This document shows, one piece after another, positions 1-11,235 of a DNA stretch of 64,000 nt. The stretch is from Struthio camelus. Lineage: Eukaryota; Chordata; Aves; Struthioniformes; Struthionidae. Under the pieces are notes generated by a model, which ran no database searches, was not told where the DNA came from, and saw only the letters and a list, made by a program, of their open reading frames with translations. The stretch lies in contig NC_090953.1 of NCBI RefSeq assembly GCF_040807025.1, positions 25,218,997 to 25,282,996 of the forward strand, given 5' to 3'. Numbering within the stretch: position 1 is the first letter of the stretch; every line of letters begins with the position of its first letter. A program made the translations under genes and the position numbers.

Positions 1-3000
1 GGAAAGGCCCGCTGTTGCCCGCGTGGCATGTTGGCCGGGGAGGCCCGCTTTGGGGACTGCAGGCAGCGCTAAATCCAAGCGGATGCTTCCGGAGTTCCCT
101 TGCCAAGCTTGGGGCTCGGCCGTGCCTTGGGGGCTGATGCAGCAGAGAGTTGTCACGGCAAAAGATGACAACGAACGAGAAACGGTTCTTTGGAAGGGGC
201 GATGGCATGTGCACTCTAACCTTCTGCTTTCCTTTTCATGTCCTCTCTAATCCAGAAACCTGTACTAATTGCAGTTAGATTTATGAGCATAACCCGCAAT
301 TCAATCCCGGTATGTATTAACTGCATCGCGCTCTGTGCCAGCTGCATCCCTCCATTGTGTGTGACCTCCGCTCATTCCAGTCCTGTGCCACCGGCCATTG
401 TCCGTGACGTTGCCCGTCTTGTCCCCGTGCAGGTGCCTCTCCTCTGACCGACCGTTTCTTTCTCAGGGTCCCCCCTCTCCACCAGGGAGTAGGAATTTGT
501 GCCGGCCAGCCCGGTTGCAGGGCCGCGCTCGGGTGAAGGCTGCTCTTGCCCTCTGCGGCATCCCTGCCGTGCGCCTGCCCCTGCATGCAGCTCCTTCTCG
601 CAGCGGGACCTTGGCCAAGCCAACAGCACCGACATGGGGTGTCTCAGTTTTTGGCCGGCGAGGCCACCCGGTCACAACAGAGCTCTCGCCTTAGTCTCTA
701 ATCTTGCTTCAGTCGACTCTGCCCTTCCGCTCGTGTCTTTTTGCTCTCCCCCTCTCTCCCTCGGAGCTTCTGTGTTTCTTTTTCTTTTCCCCTTCTGTGC
801 CTCCCTCCTTTTTGCTTTCCTTGTCTCATCTCTTCCCTTTTGTCCCTGGTTTCTGCCCCCTTTTGCTGTTAGTGCTGCTGCCCAGGACGCGCAGAGACAC
901 AGCGTTGCGACGCTGTGCCGACCGCTTTTGCGGTGCTGTCGTTTCTGAGGACGGCGGGGAAACCCCCGAGCCGTCGGGGAATGCCGCAGCGCTCGAGCAG
1001 CTGCGGCGGAGCCGAGAGCAGCCCAGCCTAAACTCAGCTCCTCCCAGCATCAAACGCGTCCCGACGGTCAGGACTTTGCTGTCCGTTCGGAGATAGACAC
1101 GATCAAAATTTGAGCTATCCTGCCGTTGCTGCACGCAGCAATCCCTGACGCTGTTTTGCAAGCGCTCTGGCTCAGGGGCTTTTGGAGCAAACCCTTGTCT
1201 TGTGAAGCATGTTAAAATGTGCTGAGAAGGCGCTCTCTTATTTGCCTTTCTCGTTTGGGCCCAGACAAGCGCCAGGTTAATGCAGGGGAACAAACGGCTG
1301 AGGCGTGAGCACAAGCTCTTCTCTGTTGTGAGTCAAAGCCAGTTGGTTCAGTCTGGAAGATTTCCACTAATAGCAGTAAGGGAAGGAGAGGGCTGATTTG
1401 CTTCAGTCCACACGCACGGTGTCCCCAAGGTGTCTGTTCACCACCAACCCGTACAGTAGGGCAGGAGGCAGAACTGCCGTGACAGAGAAACACAAGTCTT
1501 TGGGGATCTTCGGGATCCCAGGGGGTTTTGCTAATAGGATTCGGGCAGCTACGCTTCAGCTCAAGAGCCCACCTGGTCGGGTGCCAATCAGGATAACATT
1601 GGTCCTGAGCACAGAGGTTTCTTTGCTACTGGAGAAGGGTCTCCAAAGTGTGATATTAAAAGATGAAAAGGTAAAATGAAGCAAATCTCGCATCTCCCTG
1701 GTCAGCGTTGAGCAGCAGCTTTCGTGCCAGGGTGGAGGACAAATAGGGTGCAGTAGTGCTGAGAAGGCAACAAATCCTGCAGATCTGAGCATTGCCTCAC
1801 ACTTGAGCTGTATCCCAGGGACATCCAGGTAGGGGTGTCAAAAAGCGCGTTCCCATTTGAAGAAAGATCCCACCCATGTTTCTGATAGCTTTTTTGCTTT
1901 CAGAGCAGTATGGGGAGGCTCCTTTACCATGATACGCTGTGCTGCAGGTGTGTGGATTATCAGAAGGACCAAGGGGTGCCCTGACTGCAAGGTTTAAATG
2001 GCTCTTTAGGGAGAAAAGCTGAAGTTCCACAGAGCTCTCTAGGATGGCAAGGGAAGGGCAGGGTGAGACAATAACTGAAAATGAGATGCAGGGACATTGG
2101 ATTAGGAACAAAATTGATGCTTTAGCAAAGAAGGCAGCTTTGAGAAGGGAGGAAGACGAGTGATGGTGATAGTTTTTCCACGTCGCTACGTTAAATCTGC
2201 CCATTTGATGAAATGAGCAGAGGTTTGGAAATATTAAACTCGGTCAAGGGGTGGGCTTTCTAAAGGGCAACTGAAAGATTAGAGGCATGATCCGCAACCC
2301 AAATGTTAGGTGTGAGCCACCATCCCAAGAAAACTCAAATTCCTTCATATTAGCAGCAGTCCAAGAGCACGCGTGCGGTTACTGCAGCACAGTGGCTGGG
2401 TGGTAGCTAACTCCTATCCCTGGGATCCAAGCCCCAGTGCCAGTTAGTAATGCTCACACTATGAAGTCACTTGAGCTTTTGAAAGCTCCTTCCAAATTCC
2501 ATAGGAAGGGATTAAATCCTCCTGCATGTTCCGTACTTGTCTAACTCTGTCTTATGTCCAAATGCTAGACGCCGGGGACTGTTTTCTCTGCTTGCATCCC
2601 AGCAGGATGGTGACCCAGTCTGCTGGAATTCATGTGTTTGAGCCGTGTCTTGCGGGAACTTGTATTTCTGAAGGGTGCTTGAAGATGCCCTTGCATGTTT
2701 GTTTCTGCTTCTCTCCAGCTGCTCCTCCCTGGGTTTTCTCGAGTGACACTCAGGCCTGCTATGTCCTGTTTCCCACCCAGTTAGGCGTGTGCTTGAACAG
2801 ACCCTCTTCTTGCGTCTTCGGACTCTAGGCCCGAAAGCGTAGCCCTAACGTTGTGCCTGGCTTTCCTATTTGCCTGTGTGTTGAATCTCCTGATCCCATC
2901 TGGCTAGGGCAGGAACGGCGCTGGCCTCCCGTGAGTGCTCGTGTGCAGACAGGGCCTCCTGTGAGCACGGCGTGCATGCAGAGGGTTGTTCCTTGCAGCG

Positions 3001-3426
3001 AGCGAGGTGGGTTAGCACCGTGCATGCCAGCATTTTGTCTGTGCTCTTCTCATCCAGAGCCGGCACTGCTGCCGGGCAGGCTGAGCTTCCCATCTTGCGG
3101 GCTGGGCTTGTGGAACACCTTCTGTCGTATCCTTGATTTTGAAGTCTGAGTTGCATGTAGCTGTCCAGGTACATTGGCTTCATCTTCATCTTCTGGAGTG
3201 TACTGAGAATGTTTCTAGTGTGTCCCCCAACCTGGTGTGAAATTTGGAGTGTCCGAGGTGCAAACGCACAAAGTATCCTAAGGAATGATGGCAGAGGTTG
3301 TCTTCACCGCCCTTTGGGAGTGGGGTGTGCTGGGGAGAGCAACACTGCCATCACCTGAGATGGATCATGCAGTACCTGGCAGGTTTGCAAAAATGACAGT
3401 TCCTTGACACCGATGTTTATCTTCAG
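1..3426 (+). other. MYO9A: MYO9A intron (partial)
   Basis: This stretch precedes the first recognisable MYO9A exon in the window. I found no segment with splice sites, open phase and MYO9A-like protein sequence. It is pyrimidine-rich around 700-860 and otherwise ordinary mixed-composition DNA. The short open frames on both strands have no recognisable domains. It is best read as intron lying between the RhoGAP-encoding part of the gene, which is outside the window, and the tail exons. Confidence 0.6.
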
Positions 3427-5545
3427 GGCAAAGGACGCATACGGCGCGGCACCTACCCCAGCCCAACGTCTCCGGTGGCAGCACGCTTACCCTCGGTGTC
3501 AGATGTCCCCGAGGAGACCATGAGCAGTGAAGAGGCCACGGAGATGGATGTCACGGAGCAGCAGCAAGCAGCCATGCAGCAGGAGGAGAGGGTGCTGACC
3601 GAACAGATCGAAAGCTTGCAGAAGGAGAAGTGAGTCGCAAACAGCAGAGGGTGGAAGGACTTGGTATAACCACGCGAGACGGGGCTGCGCCTCCGATCTT
3701 GAATTCAATCCTCCCTGAGCTATGTCTGATACCGGAATTGCTCCCACGCTGCTGTCTGTCTGCTCTCCGCTTGATAGGACTCCACAGCGCTAACGATAAA
3801 CGCTGCAGCCATCCCTCCTGCAATTGCGGTAGATGCTGCCACATCATGCAAAGGGCTTTCAGCAGCGTTAGGGGGTAACGCAAACGATATAGTTGGTGGG
3901 GACCAGGCCAAGGCTGGGCTGATCCTTTGCTCCCTCCACCAGCTGTGGGGCAGTTCGAGGGGCCGATGTTGAGTGCTAGGGCCAGTGTGGGGCGGCTTTG
4001 TTCAGCCGTGAAGCTCCCTGTCCCTGGACACAAGCTGTTTAAGAGAGCTCTTTGCTTTGGTGCCTGATATCTCTGTTTAAGCTTGGGTGTTATTTGCGCG
4101 TGGTTGCGCTCAGGTGCTCATGTGATTAGAGGACTCCACGCTGCATGATGTCTTCACAAACCCACATCCTCTTTTTCCTTTTTTTTCCCCTCCCTTTGGG
4201 TGCCGTTTGATCACCCGGGATTTCTTTTTGCAGGGAGGAGCTGACGTTCGAGATGCTAACGTTGGAGCCCCGGGCCTCCGATGACGAAACTCTGGAGTCC
4301 GAAGCCTCTATTGGCACTGCTGACAGCTCTGAAAATTTGAACTTTGACTCCGAAGGAGCAATCTCTGATCGTTCAGGTAAATCCAAGCTTTGCTATAACC
4401 AGACGTGTTTTGATTAGCTAATTCCATCGAAAAGGTGCCTGTTCTTTACAGGTAGCAATTTAGGTCGCGTCAGGCTTTTAGCGTGAAACACTAGGTTTCC
4501 TCTTCCTATCGTGGGGCTGAAACGTCTGTGCTGGGCTGCTGATTTCGTAGCAGTTTGCGCGCAGACCGTCTCACGGTGCAACTGAGATGACTCTGGTCTC
4601 GAATCAGCGCTGCGTCGCGGAGCCCCGCAGCAGCTGAAGCGCTCCGTTGGGAAGGCAGCGTTTTGGGGGGCAGGCGGAGCAGGGCCCTCGGAGAGCCTTA
4701 CTCAGAAGTAACGAATCGATTCCCACGCAGGCCGGGGAGGTGGGTGGTGGGACCTGCCTTCGCTCCCGACATTGCGAATCACGCAACCGCTTTGGGCTGG
4801 TGGGGAGGGGAGCGTTTCTCTAGGTACACCGTGTCCTAGGCGCTCGGTGGGTGACATTTCCATGAACAAGACAGCCGCTGGGATGCCTTTTGTAAATGAT
4901 ATCACGCAGAGACGGAGGTGGGAACATTTTGCCTCTTTTTATTTATTTTTTTTTCCCGGCTTAATTGCATATGCTCTTGGCATCTCCCTGGCCAAGCTGG
5001 GAGCTGTGAAACGCACCGTAGCGTGGGCAGGTACGGGCTGGTAATTCTCCTGTCGTCCCTTCCTCTCAGAGAGAAGTTTAGCACTTAGTTCCCTGAGGCC
5101 CGTCAAGATGGAAGCGACGAGCCGGTTGCGGAGGCACCTGAGGAAGCAGCAGGACTCCGTGGACTCGGGGGACTCGGCCGTTTCCTCCTCGTCGCAGTCG
5201 TCCACCTCCTGCTTGCCCCACCTGCCCCGGAAGCGCTTTCAGATGTACTCCAAGTCACCCTTCTACCGAGCGGGCGCCTCGGGCGAGCCGGCCGAGCAGA
5301 AGGGCGGCCTCGACGGGCTGCCGGGGCCGCTCAGGGCGCTGGACGACCGGCCCCAGTTCACCACCCGGGGCACCTTCAACCCTGAGAAAGGCAAACAGAA
5401 ACTGAAGAATGTGAAAAACTCCCCCCAGAAAACCAAAGAGCTCCCCGAAGGGGCGGCTGGGGCGGGCCGGAAGAGGAGCCCCGAGGCCGAGTGCAACGCC
5501 ACCCAGCAGCTCGTCCTTTTTGGGAACAACGAGTTCATGGTGTGA
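3427..5545 (+). CDS. MYO9A: Unconventional myosin-IXa, last three coding exons (C-terminal tail)
   Basis: MYO9A is an actin-based class IX myosin whose tail carries a RhoGAP domain that turns off Rho. Only the tail after the RhoGAP domain is here: exons 3427-3629, 4234-4376 and 5070-5545, all with GT-AG sites and matching phases, giving 273 residues before the TGA. The first exon and the start of the second read as a Gln/Glu-rich probable coiled coil (QQQAAMQQEERVLTEQIESL). A Ser/Asp/Glu-rich acidic stretch follows. The last exon is basic and Ser-rich (KMEATSRLRRHLRKQQDSVD). The protein ends in FMV, the form of a class II PDZ ligand (inference). Identity rests on tail character plus position: in human, MYO9A ends tail-to-tail with NR2E3, as here. 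The paralogue MYO9B is the main alternative, but it does not neighbour NR2E3. Confidence 0.82.
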
Positions 5546-6135
5546 GCTGGGCGGCTCGTTAGCGCCGCGGAAAAGCGATAGCATCTCACCTAGGGAACCT
5601 CCCGCCATCGCCATCGTAGAGTTGCTGCCAACCGCCCATGCAAAGTATTTACTCACTAACTGCTTGGGCTTCCAGTCTTTCGTTGCCAGTGCTAGAGGGA
5701 GAGACTAACTCTTACTAAAAGTCTGTTGGGGACAGTTTCAGCAGTGGCCTTAACTGTTTTTAATATTTTGCAAATCCAACCCCTACCAGGTTTGGGGCCT
5801 GGGCACGGAGGTAGATCCATTGGGGGAAGACTTGCTGGTGAGCTCTGTCTTGCCTCCCGGCAGTCCCTCGCTCTTCCCTCCCGAGCGGCGGACGCGGGAC
5901 GGAGAGACGCAGCTGCCTTACGGCGCCGCCGAGATACTGGAGCGTGAGGAGCCGGTCCTGGCTTCGCCTTGCTGGTGGCAGCTGCGGACTTCTTGGTTTG
6001 TGTTGGGTTTTTGGTTTTTTTTTTTTTTTGTGCTGGGTTGAAGCCCAACTTCTTTACAAGGAACCACAGCGAAGGGTAGACTGAGCCCTTTCGTCCGAGC
6101 TATTTATAATGCACTCCACGTTATTGTCAGGTGAA

Positions 6136-6141
6136 AATAAA
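6136..6141 (+). terminator. MYO9A: Candidate proximal polyadenylation signal of MYO9A
   Basis: AATAAA lies about 590 bases after the stop codon and runs straight into an adenine run of about 20. A short 3' UTR may end here. The genomic adenine run could also cause false internal priming in cDNA, so the site needs 3'-end reads to be trusted. Confidence 0.4.
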
Positions 6142-6741
6142 AAAAAAAAAAAAAAAAAAAGCTGTCATTTCCATTTGAGCAGTCAGAGCATGTCTCAAAG
6201 CACCATCACACAAAGCTGCAACGGATAGAGTGAATTTATATTTATTTGGGGGATTTCTGTTGGTAGCGATGCTCCATCAGGGGAGGAAAAAAAGAAAAGA
6301 AAAGAGAATCGACGCCACTGGTTAGTCTGAAGCCAAGTGTTTGTGCCGAGTCGCCGGTAGCCGCAGCTAGTCCTGCGATGGCGGCACAGAGCAGAGTCCC
6401 GCATAGCAGGAACCTTTAGGAAGCAAAGCCTGAAAACCGGTAAAGGCACCGCAAGCCGCCGCGCTGCCCGCTGGCCGTGGGAACAGTGGCGGGAGCAGCT
6501 CAGCCAAGCAGCACCGTTCATGCGGGCGAAACATCTCTGTTTTAAGCGCATCGCTAAAGCAAAAGCATGGAAAAGCCGTTAAGGAAATCTGCCAAAAGTA
6601 ATCTTTTCAAATGTGACCTAACCAACTTTTTTTTTTTTTTCTCTTTTTTGAGACCATCAGTATTAAAATAATAATAAGAATAATAATAATCAAGGACTAC
6701 TTGAAGCTATATTTGTTTATATTCTGGTTGCTGAAGTTTGT

Positions 6742-6749
6742 TGTAAATA
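6742..6749 (+). promoter_or_regulatory. Pumilio-type element in the MYO9A 3' UTR
   Basis: TGTAAATA matches the Pumilio (PUM1/PUM2) consensus UGUANAUA and sits in an AU-rich part of the presumed long 3' UTR. If present in mature RNA it could promote decay or repress translation. One copy of an 8-base motif is weak evidence. Confidence 0.3.
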
Positions 6750-7873
6750 TATTTTTTTTATATATTTCTTTTTTTAAACTCTTTTTCTTCCCCCAGACAG
6801 AACGTTTTTGCCAGGGCAGGAGGCCGCTGGAGGCAAAGCAGAGCGGCGGGAGGTTGCGGGGCAAAGCTACGAGGCCGTCGTCGCCCGGGCGGCCGCGCTA
6901 CCCCCCACCGGCCACACTGAGCTTTGAGCGTTCGCTGGCGCCCGCTCTCGTGCCGTGGGGGCCCCCCGCGGTAGAGGTATGCGTCGGCGGCGGCCGTGTC
7001 GTTTGTCCTCGTCCGTGACTTGCCGCTCGTGCACGCGTTGCTGTGTCACTTCTTTTCTTGGAAGAAACGTGTAGAAATGTGGTTGGTAGGACTCCGAAGC
7101 GGCATCCGTGGTATGACTAATTACCAGTGCTAGGTAGCGACTTGGCTCTTCATCCCCCCTCGGCGTCTTTCTCCGTCAGCGCGCGTGCTCGTTAGCGCCC
7201 GTCGCTGTTATGGCGAAGCTCGGCGCCCCCCGTCGCACCGGCGGGAGAGGCGTCGCGGAGGCCAGGCGACGCGTGCGCGGGCTGCAGCGGCACCGAGAAG
7301 CGAGGCGTGCGCCCAGGCGGGGCAGAGCCCTGGCCCTCGGCCGTCCCGCCGGCTGTCTCGTGGCGGTCTCGCCTCCCGCGCCGGGGGCCTCGAGCCACCC
7401 CAGGCCGAGCGCGAGCGCCGCCTGCTCCGCGTGACCCGTCGGTGGGTTTAGCGGCGGGTTGAGTTCCTCCTCCCGGCGGACCGCGCTGCCGAGGAGCCGC
7501 GGTTCAGCCCCCTGCTCTCCCCGGCGGAGCTGCCCGCCCTTTTCCTTTTCTCTTTTATTTTTTTCCTATTTTTTTTGCACCGCTAGAGAGGTGATCGAAG
7601 CCACGTCGAGCGCGGCGACGGCGCGGGAACAGCTGCTGCGCTCCCTGCTCTGACTTCCCCGGCTCCGAGCGCGCCGCGCGCGCTCAAGTCCACCTCGAGA
7701 GGTGAAAAGCACCGGCGGCGTTGGGGGACCGAAACGGTGGGGAGGGGGCTTGGGAAGGCAGCAAGCTGCTGGGGAAACGCTCCAAAGCCCCCGCGTCCTG
7801 CAGGAGCCGGCTAGGCAGCGGCAGGGAAACGCAGGCCAGCCCGCGCGGATCACTGAGCGGCCAAGGCTGGCGG

Positions 7874-8036
7874 GGCCCTCTGGAGATCGTCCGGTCCAAC
7901 CCCCCTGCTCAAGCAGCGTCCTCTAGAGCACGCCGCCCAGGACCGCGGTTTTGGCTGCCTCCAGGGAAGGAGACCCCACAGCCCCTCTGGGCAACCTGCG
8001 CCAGGGCTCGGTCGCCCTCACCCTAAGTGATGCTGC
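7874..8036 (-). mobile_element. Ancient CR1 LINE 3'-end fragment
   Basis: The + strand shows the reverse complement of the conserved 3' part of avian CR1 elements: a block like TCTGGAGATC, then GGTCCAACCCCCCTGCTC, a lightly changed 'tctagagca' segment, 'GGAGACCCCACAGCCCCTCT' and 'GGGCAACCTG', in the usual order. The element therefore lies on the - strand. It is severely 5'-truncated (about 160 bases), many CR1 positions are changed, and it lacks the terminal 8-bp repeats, so it is old. It lies in the CpG-rich part of the presumed MYO9A 3' UTR. Confidence 0.75.
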
Positions 8037-9604
8037 GGAGGAGAATAAAAGAGGGGCTGAAGTCGGGCGCCGCGTGTCCGAGCCCCGCGCGCTTGACTTG
8101 GCTGAAAATTTGGCGCTGAAAATGCACGTTTAGAGCCTTTTGCTGTATTTTACCTTCTAAAACTGTCGACGCCTCCGCTGGGGCGCTCGGACTAGGTTTC
8201 CTCCGAGCTCCCGCCCGGGCCGGCGAGAGCGGCAGGTCAGGCTTAAGCGTCGCCTCCGCCTAGGTGTCTTGCAGCTGGAGCTAAGCTTGCGCTTGGTGAT
8301 GGTACGCGAGCCGGGAGAGAGACCAGCTCGGGCTCCTCGCGCTCTGCAGGGCTAAAGGGCGAGGGGGGGGAAAGAGGGGCAAACCTCGCGGGCCGCCGGG
8401 TCTGCGCCTCCTCGGGGCTGTGGGCGCGCGCAGGGCGACGCGCTCGGCCGCAGGCGATGAGCCGAGGGCAGGCGCGTGTTTCGGGGCTAGAGGCGACGAG
8501 CTTGAGAACGAAGGGCGCTCCTTTTAAAAAATATATATATTATTATTATTCTTTTAAGGCTCTTCCTGCACGGTCAGCTGTGCTGGTTCCCGGCGCAAAA
8601 GCGGGTGCGCGGGGTGGGCAGACCCGCGGCGGAGGGGCGCCGAGCCGATTTCCCGCGGCCGGGCGCGGGAAAGGGGGCGAGCGGCAGCGCGGTTTAGCAG
8701 CAGGGGCGGCAGGTTTAACTTCAGCGCGAGCGTAGGTTTACGGAAAGGGAACAAAACAAACCAACCCAAGGGACTAAGAATTAGCGGCCCGCTGCGTCCG
8801 GCGCTGCCCGGGGCTGGGAGCGAGAGGGCAGCTCCGAGCGCTCGTCGGACGAGCCCGCGGGCTCCCTCACTTTGCCCTCGTTTCCCATTTTCAGACCCGA
8901 GAGCTTTCAGCTGGGAACTTTCCCACCCATTTTCCTTCACCCTGATGGGTTTTTTTTTTCTTTTTTTTCTTTCTTTTTTTTTTTTAATTTGGAGGGAATT
9001 GGCCGGGCCGGGGAGGAGATCAGATGGGTTTTTCGCAGGGCAACCTTTCGTTTCGTTCCCGTCCACGGCAAGCCGGATGCCTGGCTGCTCGCCTCGGGCA
9101 GTAGGTGAACGGTGCGTTTGCGGAGATGATCCTTGTACCAAGTGAATGTACTTACTACTGGAAAGGACGTGGGCTGCGTATGGTTAATTATTATTTTTAA
9201 ATGGAAATTTTTTTTTTAAAGTAATTTATAAGTATGCTGAGTGTAAATTAAAAACAAAGTATGTATTGTAAGAGGATATATTATCCTGTGTCATACTCTC
9301 TATAAATTTTACCTGTTTAAAAAAAGTAAAATAAAATAAAATAAAAGCGTAATTATATAAAGGAGGAGGATTTATCTTGCCCCCCGAGCGGCGTGGGGGT
9401 GCAGTTACACAGCCGGCTGGCAAGCTGTAACGTCGTGTCCGCAGGTCCTCTTTAATTTTTTTTTTTAAGTTAATGTTATTTTTTTTTCTTTCCTTCTGGA
9501 ATAAGGCCGTCGTCTGTATAAAGTGCAATTTGTGTAATATTTCTTAAACATATACTGTATGGCTGTACAAAACCGACTGGATGGACTAATTAACCCCCTC
9601 GCTT

Positions 9605-9610
9605 ATTAAA
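9605..9610 (+). terminator. MYO9A: Candidate distal polyadenylation signal of MYO9A
   Basis: ATTAAA, the commonest variant poly(A) signal, closes an AT-rich 3'-UTR-like stretch just before the sequence turns sharply CpG-rich. It would give a 3' UTR of about 4.1 kb. Confidence 0.4.
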
Positions 9611-9630
9611 GAACGAAGCTATCACGAGGA

Positions 9631-11235
9631 GCGCGGGGCGCTGAGTGACGTGTTTTGTGGAGGCCGCCGCGGTCGGGAGGCGCGCCGAGCGCCGGGCAGC
9701 CGTCGGCCCCGGGGGCTCCTCCGGCCAAGAGGTAACGTCGCGGAAAAACCCCGACGGATTTTTTTTTTTTTGGTTTCTGGGTCGTCTTTGGGATTGCGTT
9801 GCCCGTTTCGGGAGGACGTAGGCGTTGGGCTCGTCTGCTTTCTACGGGCCTCTTTCTGCTGCTGTTTCGGGATTCGGCACGTGCCAGCCGCCCTTGACGC
9901 CTCCCGGCGTCGCCTCTTTCCGCCTGGGCTCACCGTGTCCTTCCTCCCGCGTCTTCCTCCCTCTCGTCGGCGCCAGGCCCCCGGGTGCCTGGTGAGTGCC
10001 CTGGCGTCGCCGCCGAGGACCGGCACGCTCTGGCCGCGTCCTGGTTTGCTCCCCGGCCCTTTCCCGACGCCGTTGGCGTCTTTAGCTCCCGCCGGGCCCT
10101 CGGCCCACGTTTTCCCGCTGGCTTTCTGGAGCGGCCGGAGGCCGTCCCGAGCGCAGACGGACGCGCTAATGGGAGCCCGTTTAAGCTGCGCCTAAGGGCA
10201 GAGCAGGGATGCAGCGCCTGGGGCGAGGTGGGGGCCTTGGCGCCCCTTCCCGCCGCCGGGGAGCTCGACGCGCAGCTCGGCCTTTGCCAGCGCCGGGTGG
10301 TGGAGCATCTCCGCCGCTTGGCTGTGCGTGGGCCGGTGGCTACCCCCGGGCCCGGGGGTTTGCCCGGGGCTGGGGCCGGGGGGCCTCGGGGACAGGCTGT
10401 CCGTGTCCCAGCTGGCCCCGGGGTGCTGGGTGCTTCCCCTGGGCGCCGCTCCGGCACCTCTTCCCCGACGGCCGCGTGCGAAGAGCGGGCGAATGAACCG
10501 CAAGCGGCAGCGGACTCCAAAAGCTCACTTTATACCGAGTACAAAACCGGGGAGGGAGCGCGAGGGTCCCCCTGCGCGCGGCCCCGCGGCGGGCGGCGCA
10601 GAAACAGCGGCCGCCTTGCTGCCCCGGCAGTGGGGCGCAGTGATTGCGGCGGCCGTGGGCGCCGTCCCCAGCGCCCCAGCCACCACCTTGGGGACGGGGA
10701 CCGGCTCTCGGGGCACGTTCACACGGCCTGGAAAACACTTGCGGTGGCCTTCACCCGCCGCGGCGAGGGCACCCGAGGGATGAGGGGGAGGCGGTGCCGA
10801 CGCGGGGTCCCGGGTGGAGGCAGCGTGGGACCGGGACCTGGCGAAAAGGCCTCTTTGGGCAGGTACAGAGCAGCCCTGCAGGGCTACGACGCAGCAAGCG
10901 CTGCGGCGAAAGGTGCCTTTTCCCTGCGCCGCCCTGACCGCTCGCCCCGCGCCCCCTCCATCAGCGGGCCGGGACCCTTCCCACGGGATCCCCCCCCTCC
11001 CACGAGGACCGGCGGATGCAGGCTTCAATAACCCCTACGGCCCCCGTGAAAGCGGCGGTAGGACCAAATCCCTGGGGGCTGATCCTGGAAGCCAAAAAGC
11101 TATTGGCCGGTCATCACGGCCGTCAGCACATCCGGCTCGGCCCCCCGCGCCGTTGCGCGGGAATGACTCGCTACGAGACCGGCGGCTGCGTCCCGCGGGC
11201 GCCCGCGGCCTTGGCGGCTCGAGCATGGGTGCGGG
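9631..11235. other. CpG-dense gap between the convergent MYO9A and NR2E3 3' ends
   Basis: The segment is very GC- and CpG-rich and holds several long open frames on both strands, the longest 348 codons at 9985-11031. None shows a recognisable domain, and such frames are expected where stop codons are rare. Part of it must be the NR2E3 3' UTR (- strand). I see no AATAAA for that gene on the - strand here, so its 3' end is undefined. No RNA gene was recognised. Confidence 0.5.

Larger units (their letters stand above)
5546..9630 (+). other. MYO9A: Probable MYO9A 3' untranslated region
   Basis: About 4 kb follow the MYO9A stop with no further coding exon. AT-rich blocks typical of 3' UTRs (6000-6790 and 8930-9610) flank a CpG-rich block (about 6800-8850) that holds an old CR1 fragment. 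AATAAA occurs at 6136 and ATTAAA at 9605, so both a short and a long 3' UTR are possible. The CpG-rich middle is unusual for a UTR and could instead be a separate regulatory island. The 3' extent is inference. Confidence 0.5.

Noticed and set aside
6134-6162. Adenine run after AATAAA as the tail of a processed retrocopy
   Set aside because: The gene upstream has ordinary spliced exons with introns, and no target-site duplication was found. A genomic A-run next to a poly(A) signal is the simpler reading.
9985-11031. 348-codon open frame between MYO9A and NR2E3
   Set aside because: The sequence is Gly/Arg/Pro/Ala-rich without a domain, several other frames are equally open, and stop codons are rare at this GC content.
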